Positions 34,185 to 44,339 of a DNA stretch of 64,000 nt are shown here, in pieces. The notes under the pieces are model-generated. The model was not told where the DNA came from, searched no databases, and saw nothing but the letters and a program-made list of their open reading frames with translations. Position 1 is the first letter of the stretch, and every line of letters starts with the position of its first letter. The DNA comes from Colocasia esculenta (lineage: Eukaryota > Streptophyta > Magnoliopsida > Alismatales > Araceae). The translations under genes were made by a program, and so were the position numbers. The stretch lies in contig CM024753.1 of the NCBI GenBank assembly GCA_014218235.1, positions 9,729,146-9,793,145 on the forward strand. Reading direction: 5' to 3'.

Positions 34185-36257
34185 CTAACTGGTATGCACC
34201 ATGGCCGAGACCTCTACGATGCGATATGGTCCCTCCCAGTTGGCCAACAACTTGCCAATGGCCGACCTCGGATCTGAGACCGAGAGTTTTCTGAGGACGA
34301 GGCTTACAACAACGAAGTGCCTCGGTTTGACCTTCCTGTCAAAGCTCTTCTTGATCTTCCGTTGGTAGATCTCCATCTTTGCCGACGCGTTCTCTCGTCT
34401 TTCCTCGACAAGATCTAATTCGGCGCGTAAAGCGAGGCTGTTGACTCGCTCGTCGAATCCGATGATCCTTGATGATGGGATGAGGAACTCCACGGGTGAC
34501 ACCGCCTCCATGCCGAAGGCAAGTGCGAAAGGCGACTCTCGCGTCGCTTCTCTCGGCGTAGTCCTGTAGGCCCAGAGGACGTGTAGGAGCTGGTCGGCCC
34601 AAGCGCCTTTATGGCTCTGCAGCCTTTTCTTCAACCCATCTAAGATCGTCCTGTTGGTGACCTCGGCCATCCCGTTCGACTGGGGATGAGCAACCGAGGA
34701 AAATCTGTGCTCGATGCCGAGGGCGTCGCAGTTCCGACGAAACTTGATGTTGTCGAACTGACGCCCGTTGTCGGTGATGATTGTCCGAGGTAGGCCAAAC
34801 CTGCAAACGATGTTCTTCCAAACAAAGTTCCAGGCGTTGGCGTCGGTGATCTTTGCCAGCGGCTCGGCTTCAACCCACTTGGTGAAGTAGTCGACGCCGA
34901 CGATGATGAACTTCCTCTGGCCAGACGCCGGTGGAAAAGGTCCGAGGATGTCCATTCCCCATTGCGCGAACGGCCATGGCGACGTTATGTTCGTAAGCTC
35001 CGAGGGAGGTCGCCGATCGATTTTACTGAAGAGCTGGCACTGGTGGCAGCTCTTCACGTAGTTCTCGGCGTCTCTGAGCATAGTAGGCCACCAGTAACCT
35101 TGTCGAGTTATTCTTCGCACTAAAGAGCGAGGACCTGCATGGCACCCGCACGTACCTTCATGTACCTCGCCGACGATTACCTCGGCTTGGTTGGGCTCTA
35201 CGCAACGGAGGCTTGGGTAGTTGAACCCCTTTCGATATAGCTCGTCGACGATAATGAAGAACTTTGGCGCTCGTCGCCTTGTCTTCTCGGCTTCTTCTTT
35301 ATCTCCTGGGAGTATTCCGTTTCTGATAAAATCAATCAGTGGGGTCATCCATGTCGTTCTGGTGTCGACGACCATTAATTCTGTCGTTGCGACAGACGGT
35401 TCGCAGAGTTCTTCCACCAACATGGCGGGCAGCGGCTCGACTAAAGATGACACGACCTTGGAGAGCGTGTCTTCTTGATCGTTCTCGGCCCTCGGTATTT
35501 TGATGAGCTCGGTGGACTCGAAATTAGCCATAAGCTTTTGGACCTCGATCTTATAAGACGCTAGTTTGGCTTCCTTCGCCTCAAACTCTTCTGACACTTG
35601 ACTGACGACCAGTTGGGAGTCGCTGTAAACGCGCACCCTTTTGGCCCCCAGAGACCTCGCCATCTTCAACCCCGAGATCACTGCCTCGTATTCTGCCACA
35701 TTGTTAGAGGCATCGAAACAAAAGCGAACTGCGTACCTTAAGTTGATGTTGTCAGACGAGCGCATGACGACCCTCGCCCCACTGCCTTGTGAATTTGAGG
35801 CTCCGTCGACAAAGATTTCCCATCCTTCGGAGACCTCTTCCTGAGGATTGGTTCGAGCAGTCCCCTCGGAAATAAAGTCGGCTAGGGCCTGGGCCTTGAT
35901 GGCGACCCGAGGCCTAAACTCGACGTCGAATTCCCCGTGCTCGATGGCCCACTTGGCTAACCTTCCCGAAGACTCGGGTCTCTCAAGGACTTGTCGGATA
36001 GGTGCGTCGGTGAGGACGACGATCTTGTGTGATTGGAAATATGGGCGTAGTCGTCGTGCCGCCATGACCAACACGAACCCCATTTTTTCGAGGTCGGAGT
36101 AACGTTGTTCGGCTCCTCGTAGGGCTTTGCTCGTGTAGTATACTGGGAGGTGGGCTCGTTCTTCTTCTCGCACTAGCACCGAGCTGATGGAATACGCCGT
36201 CGTCGACAGGTACAACAGCAGATCCTCGCCGATTTTTGGTTTGCTCAACGTCGGCAC
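34185..36257 (-). pseudogene. Element D double RNase H and integrase, 690-codon open frame
   Basis: From the right: a degenerate first RNase H (VYYTSKALRGAEQRYSDLEK, VVLTDAPIRQVLERPESSGR, KWAIEHGEFDVEF). Next is a second, archaeal-type RNase H with acidic residues in FVDGASNSQGSGA, NNVAEYEAVISGLKMA, RVYSDSQLVV and a final ENDQEDTLSK. Then comes integrase with HHCC (CGCHAGPRSLVRRI, CHQCQLFSK) and DDE residues in WGMDILGPFP, IITDNGRQFDN and AHPQSNGMAEVTNRTI. It ends after WEGPYRIVEV. The double RNase H is typical of Tat elements. This part is open, but the RT upstream is broken, so it is not usable as a polyprotein. Confidence 0.92.
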
Positions 36258-36272
36258 GTGTGACAGTATTCC

Positions 36273-37132
36273 TTAAGCTCGTCGAACGCCTTCTGACTCT
36301 TCCTCGGTCCATTCGAAGCGGCCCTTCCTCAGTACTTCGAAGAACTGCTTACATCGCTCCGCCGACCTGGACATAAACCTGCTAAGAGCAGTGATCCTAC
36401 CGTTAAGCCTTTGTACATCTTTTACCGTTCTCAGAGCCATCATGTCGAGGACGGCTTGAACCTTGTCGGGGTTGACATCGATTCCTCGACTCGATACGAG
36501 GTACCCAAGGAACTTCCCTGCCCGGACCCGAAAACACACTTCTCGAAATTCAGCTTCATCCCGTATTGTCGGAGAACGTCGAAGGCCTCGGCGAGGTCTT
36601 TGGCGTGGTCCTCGGCTCGTCGGCTTTTAACAAGCATGTCATCGACGTTGATCTCCATCGTCTTGCCGATCTATTTCTCGAACATCGCGTTGACTAGCCT
36701 TTGGTATGTCGCACCTGCATTCTTCAATCCGAAGGGCATACGGGTGAAACAGTACATGCCTCTCTCTGTGGTGAAGGATGTCTTGTCCTCATCCTCGGGC
36801 GCCATCCTTATCTGGTGGTAGCCGGAGTATGCATCGAGGAACCTCAGCAGTTCGTGCCCTGCAGTTGAATCGACGAGATGGTCGATTCGGGGCAAGGGAA
36901 AGCTGTCTTTCGGACAGGCTCGGTTCAGGTCGGTGAAGTCTACGCACATCCGCCACTTCCCGTTATATTTTCGCACTAGGACGACGTTGGCGACCCATTC
37001 CGAGTAGAAGGTGTTCCTGACGGTCCCTGCGCGCAAGTATTTTGTTAGACTGTTGTCTACCACTTCCTGGTGATCAGCCGACAAGGGTCTTTTTTTCTGA
37101 CGGATGGGTCGGGCTTTGGGGTCGACGTTCAA
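36273..37132 (-). pseudogene. Element D reverse transcriptase, broken
   Basis: From 37132: KWRMCVDFTDLNRACPKDSF, PLPRIDHLVDSTAGHELL, DAYSGYHQIRMAPEDEDKT and CFTRMPFGLKNAGATYQRLV, then MFEK and a TAG (probably CAG before). The catalytic box has become INVDDMLVKSRRAEDH, with Asn for the usual Tyr. A shift near 36520 precedes FLGYLVSSRGIDVNPDKVQA. The stop, the shift and the Asn change make it inactive. Confidence 0.9.
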
Positions 37133-37253
37133 ATGATGTTGGATGATTGTCGGGCTGATTCCTGGTAGGTCGTCCGACCAGCGAATACGTCACCGCTTTT
37201 TTCGAGGAAGGCGACGATCTCGCTCTCCAGCTCTTTGAGCTCGGTGCTGATCA

Positions 37254-38156
37254 CTAACGCTCCCCTCTCTCGATTTCGATTTGTTTCGCTTGTTCCACTG
37301 GTTCATGCCTTTGGACATCGTCATTGACACTGGGCACGTACTCCGAAATAGCTGGCTCTTTCGCTTTAATTGAATTTACATAACATTGGCGCGCCTCGGC
37401 CTGGCTCCCGACGACTTCCCCTACCCCGCTAGGAGTTGGAAACTTCAACTTTTGGTGATAGGTTGAAGGTACTCCTCCTAACTTCCCGAGCAACCCCCGC
37501 CCAAAAATCGCGTTGTAGGCCGACCTCACTTTGACTATGAGGAAGTCGACCTCAACCGTTACATGTCGCGGGCGGGTGCCTAAGGTTACCTTCAGCCTGA
37601 TAGACCCCTCGGCTATGACAGGCGCTCCGTTGAACCCGAACAGGGGAGTGGAGACTGGTTTGAGCTCGACACTCAGGTTAGGCATCTTAAGGAAACAATC
37701 GTAGAATAAGATGTCGGGCGCGGCCCCGTTGTCCACAAGGATACGGTGTATGGTGTAGCCGTCGACGTCGGCATGGATGACCGGCGCATCGTCGTGAGGG
37801 AAGCTCAGACCGATGGCGTCTTCATGCGAGAAGGTTATGACTTCGGTTCCCAATGTCGGTCCGCTTATGCCGAGGACGAGGGATGACGCGTATGCCTTTC
37901 TCTTCCTGTTGATGTCGCCGCCGCTTGCCGTTCCTCCAGCGAGGACAAGGATGGCCCCCTTCCCCTCGCGCTCACGTCCTTCCTCCTTGTCGCGCTCTTT
38001 CGGCTTTCCGTCGACGACGTCCTTCCCGATGATCCCTCGTCGCAGCATCTCCGCAATCTCCATTTTGAGGCTCCGGCACTGGTCAGTAAGATGACCATAC
38101 CCCTTGTGATACTCGCAATAGAGGTCGGCTCCCTTCCCCGAGGGGGGCCTCGCCAT
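37254..38156 (-). pseudogene. Element D nucleocapsid end and aspartic protease
   Basis: A 300-codon open frame. It starts with the gag Cys/His segment (YCEYHKGYGHLTDQCRSLK), then a charged linker. The protease follows, with TEVITFSHEDAIGLSFPHDD, active site RILVDNGAAPDILFYDCF (DNG in place of DTG), PLFGFNGAPV and AIFGRGLLGKLGGVPSTYHQ. It ends in a stop at 37254, where an intact element would read on to RT. The relation to element C's protease is clear. Confidence 0.88.
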
Positions 38157-39501
38157 AGGCTCGGGTCGTCTGAACTCCGACAGCTTCTTGATGACGGGGA
38201 GTATCTCTGAGGGCAGCCTCCCGAAGCGAGGGAGGTCTCTGACGCGTCGGTATTCGTCGGGTCGGCGATCTGAGTCCCGACGACCTTCAGGTTCTCGCCG
38301 CCTATCTCCTCATGGTTCTTCCCTCCACGTTCTTTTCTCACTTTGCTCGGTTCTCGTCGCGCCTTCATCAAGTGGTCGCTTGAGTCTCCCCGCGGCTCCC
38401 AAGGTCGACTCAAGCCTCACGTACTTCTGCATCCGAGAAAGGAGGTCGGAAAGACTTACAGGAGGCTTCTTGGCGATCGAAGCAACGAACGCCACGTCGA
38501 TACATACTCGTGTGAGTATGTTGACCGCTGTCCTCAGATCTAGATCCACCACCTTCATCACCTCGATCTGGAAGCGCTTCGCATAGTCACGAACATCTCG
38601 TGCTTCTTCTGCGCGACCAGCCACAGGTCGTAGGTACACAGTGAATGTTGTACCGTGCTGTAGAAGTGGTCCAAGAACCGTTGGGCCAGGTCGGTGAAGC
38701 TGTCGATCGATGTCACAGGTAGCGCTTTGAACCATTGCAGCGCTGCATCGTCTAGAGTAGACATGAAAGCACGACATTTCATAGCGTCATTAATGTTTAC
38801 CATTTCCACCTGTCCCTGGAAGTGGTCAAGGTGGTGCACGGGGTTGGTTGTCCCGTTGTAGCGTCTAAACTTCGGCAATTGCAGCTTCGGGGAACCAGTG
38901 CCGAGGTGATCTCCTCGGTGAATGGTGAAGTGGTCAAGAGCGTCGCTACGAGGGGGCGCGTGAGCCGAGCTACAATGCTTCTATCTTCCTATTCATCTCT
39001 CGCAGGTCGTCCTTCCACCGCGGATCGAGTGGCGACTCGCTTACGGTGATCGGAAACGGACTCAGCCGTAAAATGGTCGGCTACATCGGCCCTCGCCACG
39101 CCCTCTGCTGCGGCTGCCGGCGTCGCCAGTGGAACGTTGTCGGCCTGCTGGAGTGCCTGATTCTCGGGTGCCACCCTTGGGATGTCGACATGACTTTCTG
39201 ACAACGCTGGCAGTATTGGTTGTCGGCCAGGATCTTCCACGTTCTCTTGGGCCCCTGCGTCGCGGACCGCCCGTCGGTTCGGACCTTCGCCTCGCGCCGG
39301 AGGCGTCCGTTGGCTTTGCTCCATTCTCATAAGTATCTGCTGCAGGTTCGCAAGCGTCTGCTCGACACGTTCAAGTCGCAAAGAGGTAGACGAGTCTTGT
39401 TCCCCGTTGCCGGAGGCACCCCCGGCAGCCTCCTCAACAATGATGGCTGGTGCGACCTCCTCCTCCGACGTGCGAACCACCGCCTTTCCCTTGGGTGCCA
39501 T
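38157..39501 (-). pseudogene. Element D gag
   Basis: ATG 39501 begins MAPKGKAVVRTSEEEVAPA, 25 bases left of the PBS. An N-terminal coiled stretch (LRLERVEQTLANLQQILMRM) and linker follow. The capsid part at about 38880-38560 reads KFRRYNGTTNPVHHLDHFQG, MKCRAFMSTLDDAALQWFKA and DLAQRFLDHFYS, then in another frame DYAKRFQIEVMKVVDLDLRT and LLSRMQKYVRLES. Stops or shifts near 38985 and 38600 break it. Confidence 0.88.
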
Positions 39502-39525
39502 TGATGGAAACTTTTGTGTATCGAC

Positions 39526-39543
39526 TTCCCACAGACGGCGCCA
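39526..39543 (-). promoter_or_regulatory. Element D primer binding site
   Basis: The coding strand reads TGGCGCCGTCTGTGGGAA, the standard Tat-group PBS, two bases inside the 5' LTR. Confidence 0.92.
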
Positions 39544-39545
39544 AA

Positions 39546-40191
39546 TGTTGCCGAAAACAGCAAGGGTGGTCCGCCAGAGCCGAGCCGAGTGGGCCCCGAG
39601 GGATTGTTCGTGTCGCGTTGTCGTCGGCGAAGAAGATCCGACCTGCAATGAACCACCGAGACTCCTCGGTGGTCGGGTTCTCCGACGATCAAGTCAGTGA
39701 AGATTGATGAGAGGGAAAGTTGAATGCTACGAATAGCGTACCTCTTCTGGCGGTGGTCTCTCTACCTTTTATAGTGACGTGTAGGCTTGTGCCTTTGGGG
39801 AAGAAAGGAAGGTGACCCTTGCTTGGCAGGCGAGCCTTTGCGAGGCAAGTGCGCCGATCAGGGAGTCTCTGCCAGCCGGGACTCGGTGATCCCGCCGTGA
39901 CAGCCACTTACCCAAATGATCACGCGCCAGCTGAGGGTCGTGATTCACGAGATTTGTTTGCGTGATGAGCGGATATGACTTGGCGCCAGCTGAGAGCGCC
40001 CGGATATAACGATTGGCTCAGTTGATTTTTGTCAGTGGTTGCCTGTCTTCCGAGGACAAGACCTGACTGATGGTTCACTCAGTCCTCGTCGGTTGTCATT
40101 TCGATAATGCCGTCGGAGGGTCGGTCTGTTGTCGTCGAACAGCCAGCGGCCATCTTTGGTCGGATTCCTCGGTTAGCGACGGCCGGTATCA
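39546..40191 (-). repeat. Element D 5' LTR
   Basis: Starts tgttgccgaaaacagcaagg and ends ggccggtatca. A minus-strand TATA box CTATAAAAGG lies at about 39763-39773. Confidence 0.93.
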
Positions 40192-40377
40192 ACTTCAATT
40201 TGTTTCCCCCCATTACCTGCATGGAGTACCGGACTCAATAAATATTACTGGGAGGTCGTCTGTGTTTTGTAAAAAAAATTAAATCAAAATATATTTTTTT
40301 CAAAAAAACCCCTCTAATATTTACTTAATCCGGTTCTCCCCTATATTCTCAAGAATCTGACTTGACACAATATAAAC

Positions 40378-41140
40378 CTGCCAAGATATTTTCTCTCTCC
40401 TAGAGTAGCCGACATGTTTCCTATCCAGGCCGACAAGATGGAGGTCGGCCTAGGACTCTACTCCCGGGGAGGCCGACGAGGTCCAATTGACACTCGTCGG
40501 GGTGTCGGCATGTGACTCCAGTACATGGTAAATCTCAAGAGGTTGGCACGACTTGAGCCGACCATTCGGGATGCAGTTGACGGTTGGTCCCTCCAGCTCA
40601 ATGACGAATAAGTTCGACATGCCCGCAAGAATCTAGGATTACGACTTGCGTAACTCTCGTGCCGTGCCCATTCGAGATCAACTGCGGATCAGTGTCTAGT
40701 AACTTGCGCCATAAAACATCTAACCTAATTGTGGGGTCAGTTATGGCAACTGATGAGGAGATTGTGGGGTCAGTTATGACAACTAATGGGAAGATCGTGG
40801 GGTCAGTTATGGCGATCAATGAGGCGATGGTTTTAGTCACTAATACACCAATTTCGGGTCGCCTGTGGTCTCCCTGGGTGACCCTCCCATTTTTTAAGTG
40901 GCAACACTTCACAAACGCAGATAAGGAACTCTCTCCCATAACTAGTGCAAATCTTTTTCTCTGTATTAACTTGAGCATAAGAATGTTTGCCCACCGAACC
41001 CCCCCCCCCCCCATGATTTTACACGTCATAGGGTATGACATCTCGGCGCGACTCCCAGATTTCGACTGCGATAATTTTCTTTGGGTTACCTAAAGCCGAC
41101 CCTCGATTGCAACTGTAATAGGACTCTTTTAGAGTTGGAT
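40378..41140. mobile_element. Unclassified insertion in copy B
   Basis: About 760 bp absent from copy A at the matching point (between 27045 and 27075). It contains three 33-bp direct repeats (40731, 40764, 40797) and a run of 14 C near 41000. No terminal repeats or coding frame were recognised; it may be a retroelement scar. Confidence 0.5.
40731..40829. repeat. Three 33-bp tandem repeats
   Basis: Units start gtggggtcagttatg at 40731, 40764 and 40797, exactly 33 bases apart. Confidence 0.9.
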
Positions 41141-41242
41141 ATCAAAAGTCTTGCACGTATATAATGTATTATTTTTTAAAATTTTTTATTGGATTATGTC
41201 ATTGACAATAGAAGTTGACAGTGACGAGGACAACAATAATAA

Positions 41243-42547
41243 GGGAGAATTAACTGTTGGTCTCTGGAAGAGATCTGACATTATTTTCAGGTCCCCGACA
41301 GACTTTCCCACGCCATCCAGTCCCTGCTTTATGTGGGATTTATTTTAAGTCCCTACTGTTAACCTCCATTATTTCCCCCTGTTATCCAAAAATGTGTAAC
41401 TGCGTAAGTACGTACTTACACAGTTACATGTGTAACTGTGTAAATATGTAATCCTGTAACGGTGTTAGTATGTAATTACATACTTATGCAGTTACACATA
41501 TAACTTTGTAAATACTTAATAATTTATAGAAATAAATATTTACTTACTTACAGAGAGAATTACCAATCAGTCCCTAATTTTGGGGGACTTATTTTAAGTC
41601 CTTGAGTTACTAGTTATAGAAGAAGAGACTTACATAGTTCAGATGGGCTTACCTAGTTACTAGGGAACTTGCCTAGTTACAGAGTTGCATGTGTAATTAC
41701 ACACTTATGCAGGTAAGTCCTTCTGTAACTCTGTAATTACCTAGTTATTAGAGACTCACCTAATTACAGAGTCCCTGAGTTACATACTATGTAACTCTAT
41801 AATTACATGTATAGTTACAGAGTATGTAGTTACAAAATTACACGTGTAATTACATAGTATGTACATGTGTAATTACGTACTTATATGTAGTTACAAAGTT
41901 ACACATGTAACTCTATAACTACATACTTACGTAATTACAGAAATTACATACTTACGCAGTTACAGGAATTACACATGTAGCTCTGTAATAGGTAACCCCT
42001 AGATAACCTTTGGTAACTAGGTAAGCCCTGATAACTAGGTAAGACCTTCTGAAACTATGTAAGTGTAACTAGGTAAGCCCTAATTACAGAGTTACAAGCT
42101 TATAAAATCTCTATGTAGTTACAGAGTTACATGTGTAACTGCATAAGTATGTAATTATATACTTACGTAGTTATAGAAATTACATACTTTCGCAATTATA
42201 CATGTAACTCTGTAAATATATACATATGCAGTTACACATTTAATTGTGTAATTACTTCATACCTTGTTACACAGTTACAGGAAGAAATAATTACAAACTT
42301 AAGACGTAAAAAATTATGTACTTACACACTTACAGAATTTACATACTTACGTAGTTACACATGTAATTTTGTAAGTACGTACTTGCGCAATTACACACTT
42401 TTGGGATAACAGGAGATAACAGAAGTTAACAACATGGACTTAAAAATAAGTTCTGCATAAAGCAAGGACTAGACGGTGGGGGAAAATCTGACAGGGACCT
42501 GAAAATAATGTCAGATCCATGTCAGGGACCAATAATTAATTCTTCCC
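41243..42547. mobile_element. Foldback / Mutator-like element, 1.3 kb, long inverted ends
   Basis: Starts gggagaattaactgttggtc and ends in the complement of gggaagaattaattattggt. The inverted ends stay similar for 200 bp or more, through gttatccaaaaatgtgtaac on the left. Flanking aataataa on both sides could be an 8-9 bp duplication, but it is low complexity. The core (41390-42410) is a dense field of short ttacacatgtaact and acttacgtagttac units in both orientations. Copy A lacks the whole block. Confidence 0.85.
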
Positions 42548-42790
42548 AATAATAATGATGTGATGCTATTAATTTGTTAATGGGATAGTAACATATGTCA
42601 ACGGTAGACTTAATTATTGGGAGATGCCAATACTTTCTTAATATTAAACTTAACATTAGTCAATAGTAAATTAATATTTGTCAATAATAGGCCACAATAA
42701 CGTGGCCAAGGCCGAGATAACGGTTACTGTGGAACAAGTGCAATGCGGTGTGGACTAACTGGAGAGTGGACTGGTACACATTTTCTTTAT

Positions 42791-42953
42791 GAGAAAGATT
42801 TATTGCACTTGTCCATTGCACTTTAAGTGCAATGTGACTAGGCAACTAGCCCATGTGACATCCAACAAGCCCATGTGACTAGACAACAAACCAATTGTTG
42901 GATGACACATGAGTTTGTTGCCTAGTCAATGTGAAAGTCCAATAGTCTTTCTC
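42791..42953. mobile_element. MITE with GAGAAAG ends, 163 bp
   Basis: Starts gagaaagatttattgcac and ends gtccaatagtctttctc; contains the palindrome attgcactttaagtgcaat. The empty site in copy A is ttgtctttattaatc (27388). Its ends resemble those of the MITEs at 27775-28392. Confidence 0.75.
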
Positions 42954-43059
42954 TTCTTATTAATCACCTAGAGCAAAGTAGCTGCAAGTACTACTCCTTA
43001 AGAAATAGCGAAGATCGCGAGTATTCCTCCACATATTTCATTTTTTTGTTCGGTCAAGA

Positions 43060-43185
43060 ATGGGGCTGAGTTAAGATCTCCTGCCGCTCAGTAGGATATC
43101 AGGATAGATCGAGTTAGATGCCTGAGATGTGCTTATCTAACTTATATGCAACTCTCTAAGTGTGTGCATTTAAAAATTCTGATCA
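43060..43185 (+). repeat. tRNA-like SINE fragment, copy B
   Basis: Copy of 27515-27610: ggggctgagttaagatctcc is preserved and the second box is changed (gagttagatgcc). Confidence 0.35.
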
Positions 43186-43372
43186 AATGAGATAAAATGT
43201 ACGGTTACACAAAAATTAAAAACTGTCAAATCTTAATCTTTAGAGTTCACAAATATCAATATCTGAATCTGCAAAAAAACCACACGGGCGCAAAAATTCC
43301 TGGTCATAAAAAAGAATGGGGTTGCTCAACACATTATTCCGAGATGATTTTGATGGAGTCACTCCAAGCTCA

Positions 43373-43406
<34 letters not shown>

Positions 43407-43407
43407 G

Positions 43408-43460
<53 letters not shown>

Positions 43461-44215
43461 AGAGAAATTTCATGTAAAAACTACGTCTCAAGTGCAATTC
43501 TACAAGAAGCCACGATTTATGGATGCCTCGTTGTTTGTGTCATCAGTTCCCAAACCACGAGTTCCATGGATAAGTGTTTCATGTACAAAACCACATGTAC
43601 AAAAGATTTCCTGCTCGAAGAAGCCCAGCGATAAGTTACCTACCCACAAACTAGAACACATCGCTCTCGTACGTGTCCACCACATTTTAGACGAGTCGAA
43701 CTTTCTTCTTTATCGTCCATTCATCATTGGATGGACATCTCTTCGAAAATTCACCATGACACAACGGTAAGAAGATGCAGCTTTTCCAGCATTTTAAACT
43801 GTTCGTTCTTTGAAGAAATGAGCTACCGATTAGGTATCTACGTACCTAAACATGACATGTTTCCCTGTTCAGGTGATTTTAATCCAACACATCTCAGAGT
43901 ATCTAATCCATGATACGCATTTCTATTGAGATACTTTGGAAAGTACAATTTAGGGTGGGGGGGGGGGGAAACACATATTCCATAGGTGCAGAAATGAACA
44001 ACTTTAACTAAAATGCCAAAGGTCAAGTCAGGTACAATACAGTGGAGGATAATTTTACCACCACCACATCAAAACCCACATTTTACATTTCCTCTATAAA
44101 CCAAAAGAATGATTCCCACCATGGAACAACAAAAAAAATAAAGCACATATCCTGTTGAGCATGAGATTAGAGAATTGGGTTAGCTACCTCTCATGTAAAC
44201 GGAAGTACGAGGGCC
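43186..44215. other. Spacer between CCCH copy B and EMF2-like gene
   Basis: No supported gene. It holds an (AT)n-(GA)n microsatellite at 43374-43466 and a G-run near 43958. The last part is probably the 3' UTR of the EMF2-like gene. Confidence 0.5.
43374..43466. repeat. (TA)n-(GA)n microsatellite
   Basis: Alternating TA to about 43421, then GA to 43466. Confidence 0.95.
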
Positions 44216-44339
44216 TCAACATTGCTTGAGATCAGAGCCTTCACTTTGATATTTCTCTAGAAGCATGTTACAGTTGTTCATGGTGCGTGCATCCAGTAAA
44301 CTGTGGTTCCATAGCTTTACCATGAATAATCTCCAACAC
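44216..44339 (-). CDS. EMF2: EMF2-like last coding exon
   Basis: Acceptor cag|gtgttgg, then CWRLFMVKLWNHSLLDARTM and NNCNMLLEKYQ, and stop TGA at 44218-44216. It completes the VEFS box. Confidence 0.9.

Larger units (their letters stand above)
30509..40191 (-). mobile_element. Element D: full-length Tat-like Ty3/gypsy retrotransposon with antisense ORF
   Basis: LTRs at 30509-31148 and 39546-40191, a Tat-type PBS, gag, protease, RT, double RNase H and integrase on the minus strand, then a 28-bp tandem array and a long ORF on the opposite strand before the 3' LTR. This arrangement is known for Tat elements such as Grande and RIRE2 relatives. The insertion point is confirmed by the empty site in copy A. 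The two LTRs differ by scattered changes and small indels, so it is older than element B. Confidence 0.95.
29601..43185. repeat. Segmental duplication, copy B (split by insertions)
   Basis: Homologous to copy A over 29601-30508 and 40192-43185. The copy B flank is interrupted by element D (30509-40191), an unclassified block (about 40378-41140), a 1.3 kb foldback element (41243-42547) and a small MITE (42791-42953). Removing these restores the copy A order. Confidence 0.88.

Noticed and set aside
43492..43770. Overlapping ORFs downstream of the GA microsatellite
   Set aside because: No recognisable motif and no splice context; treated as spacer.
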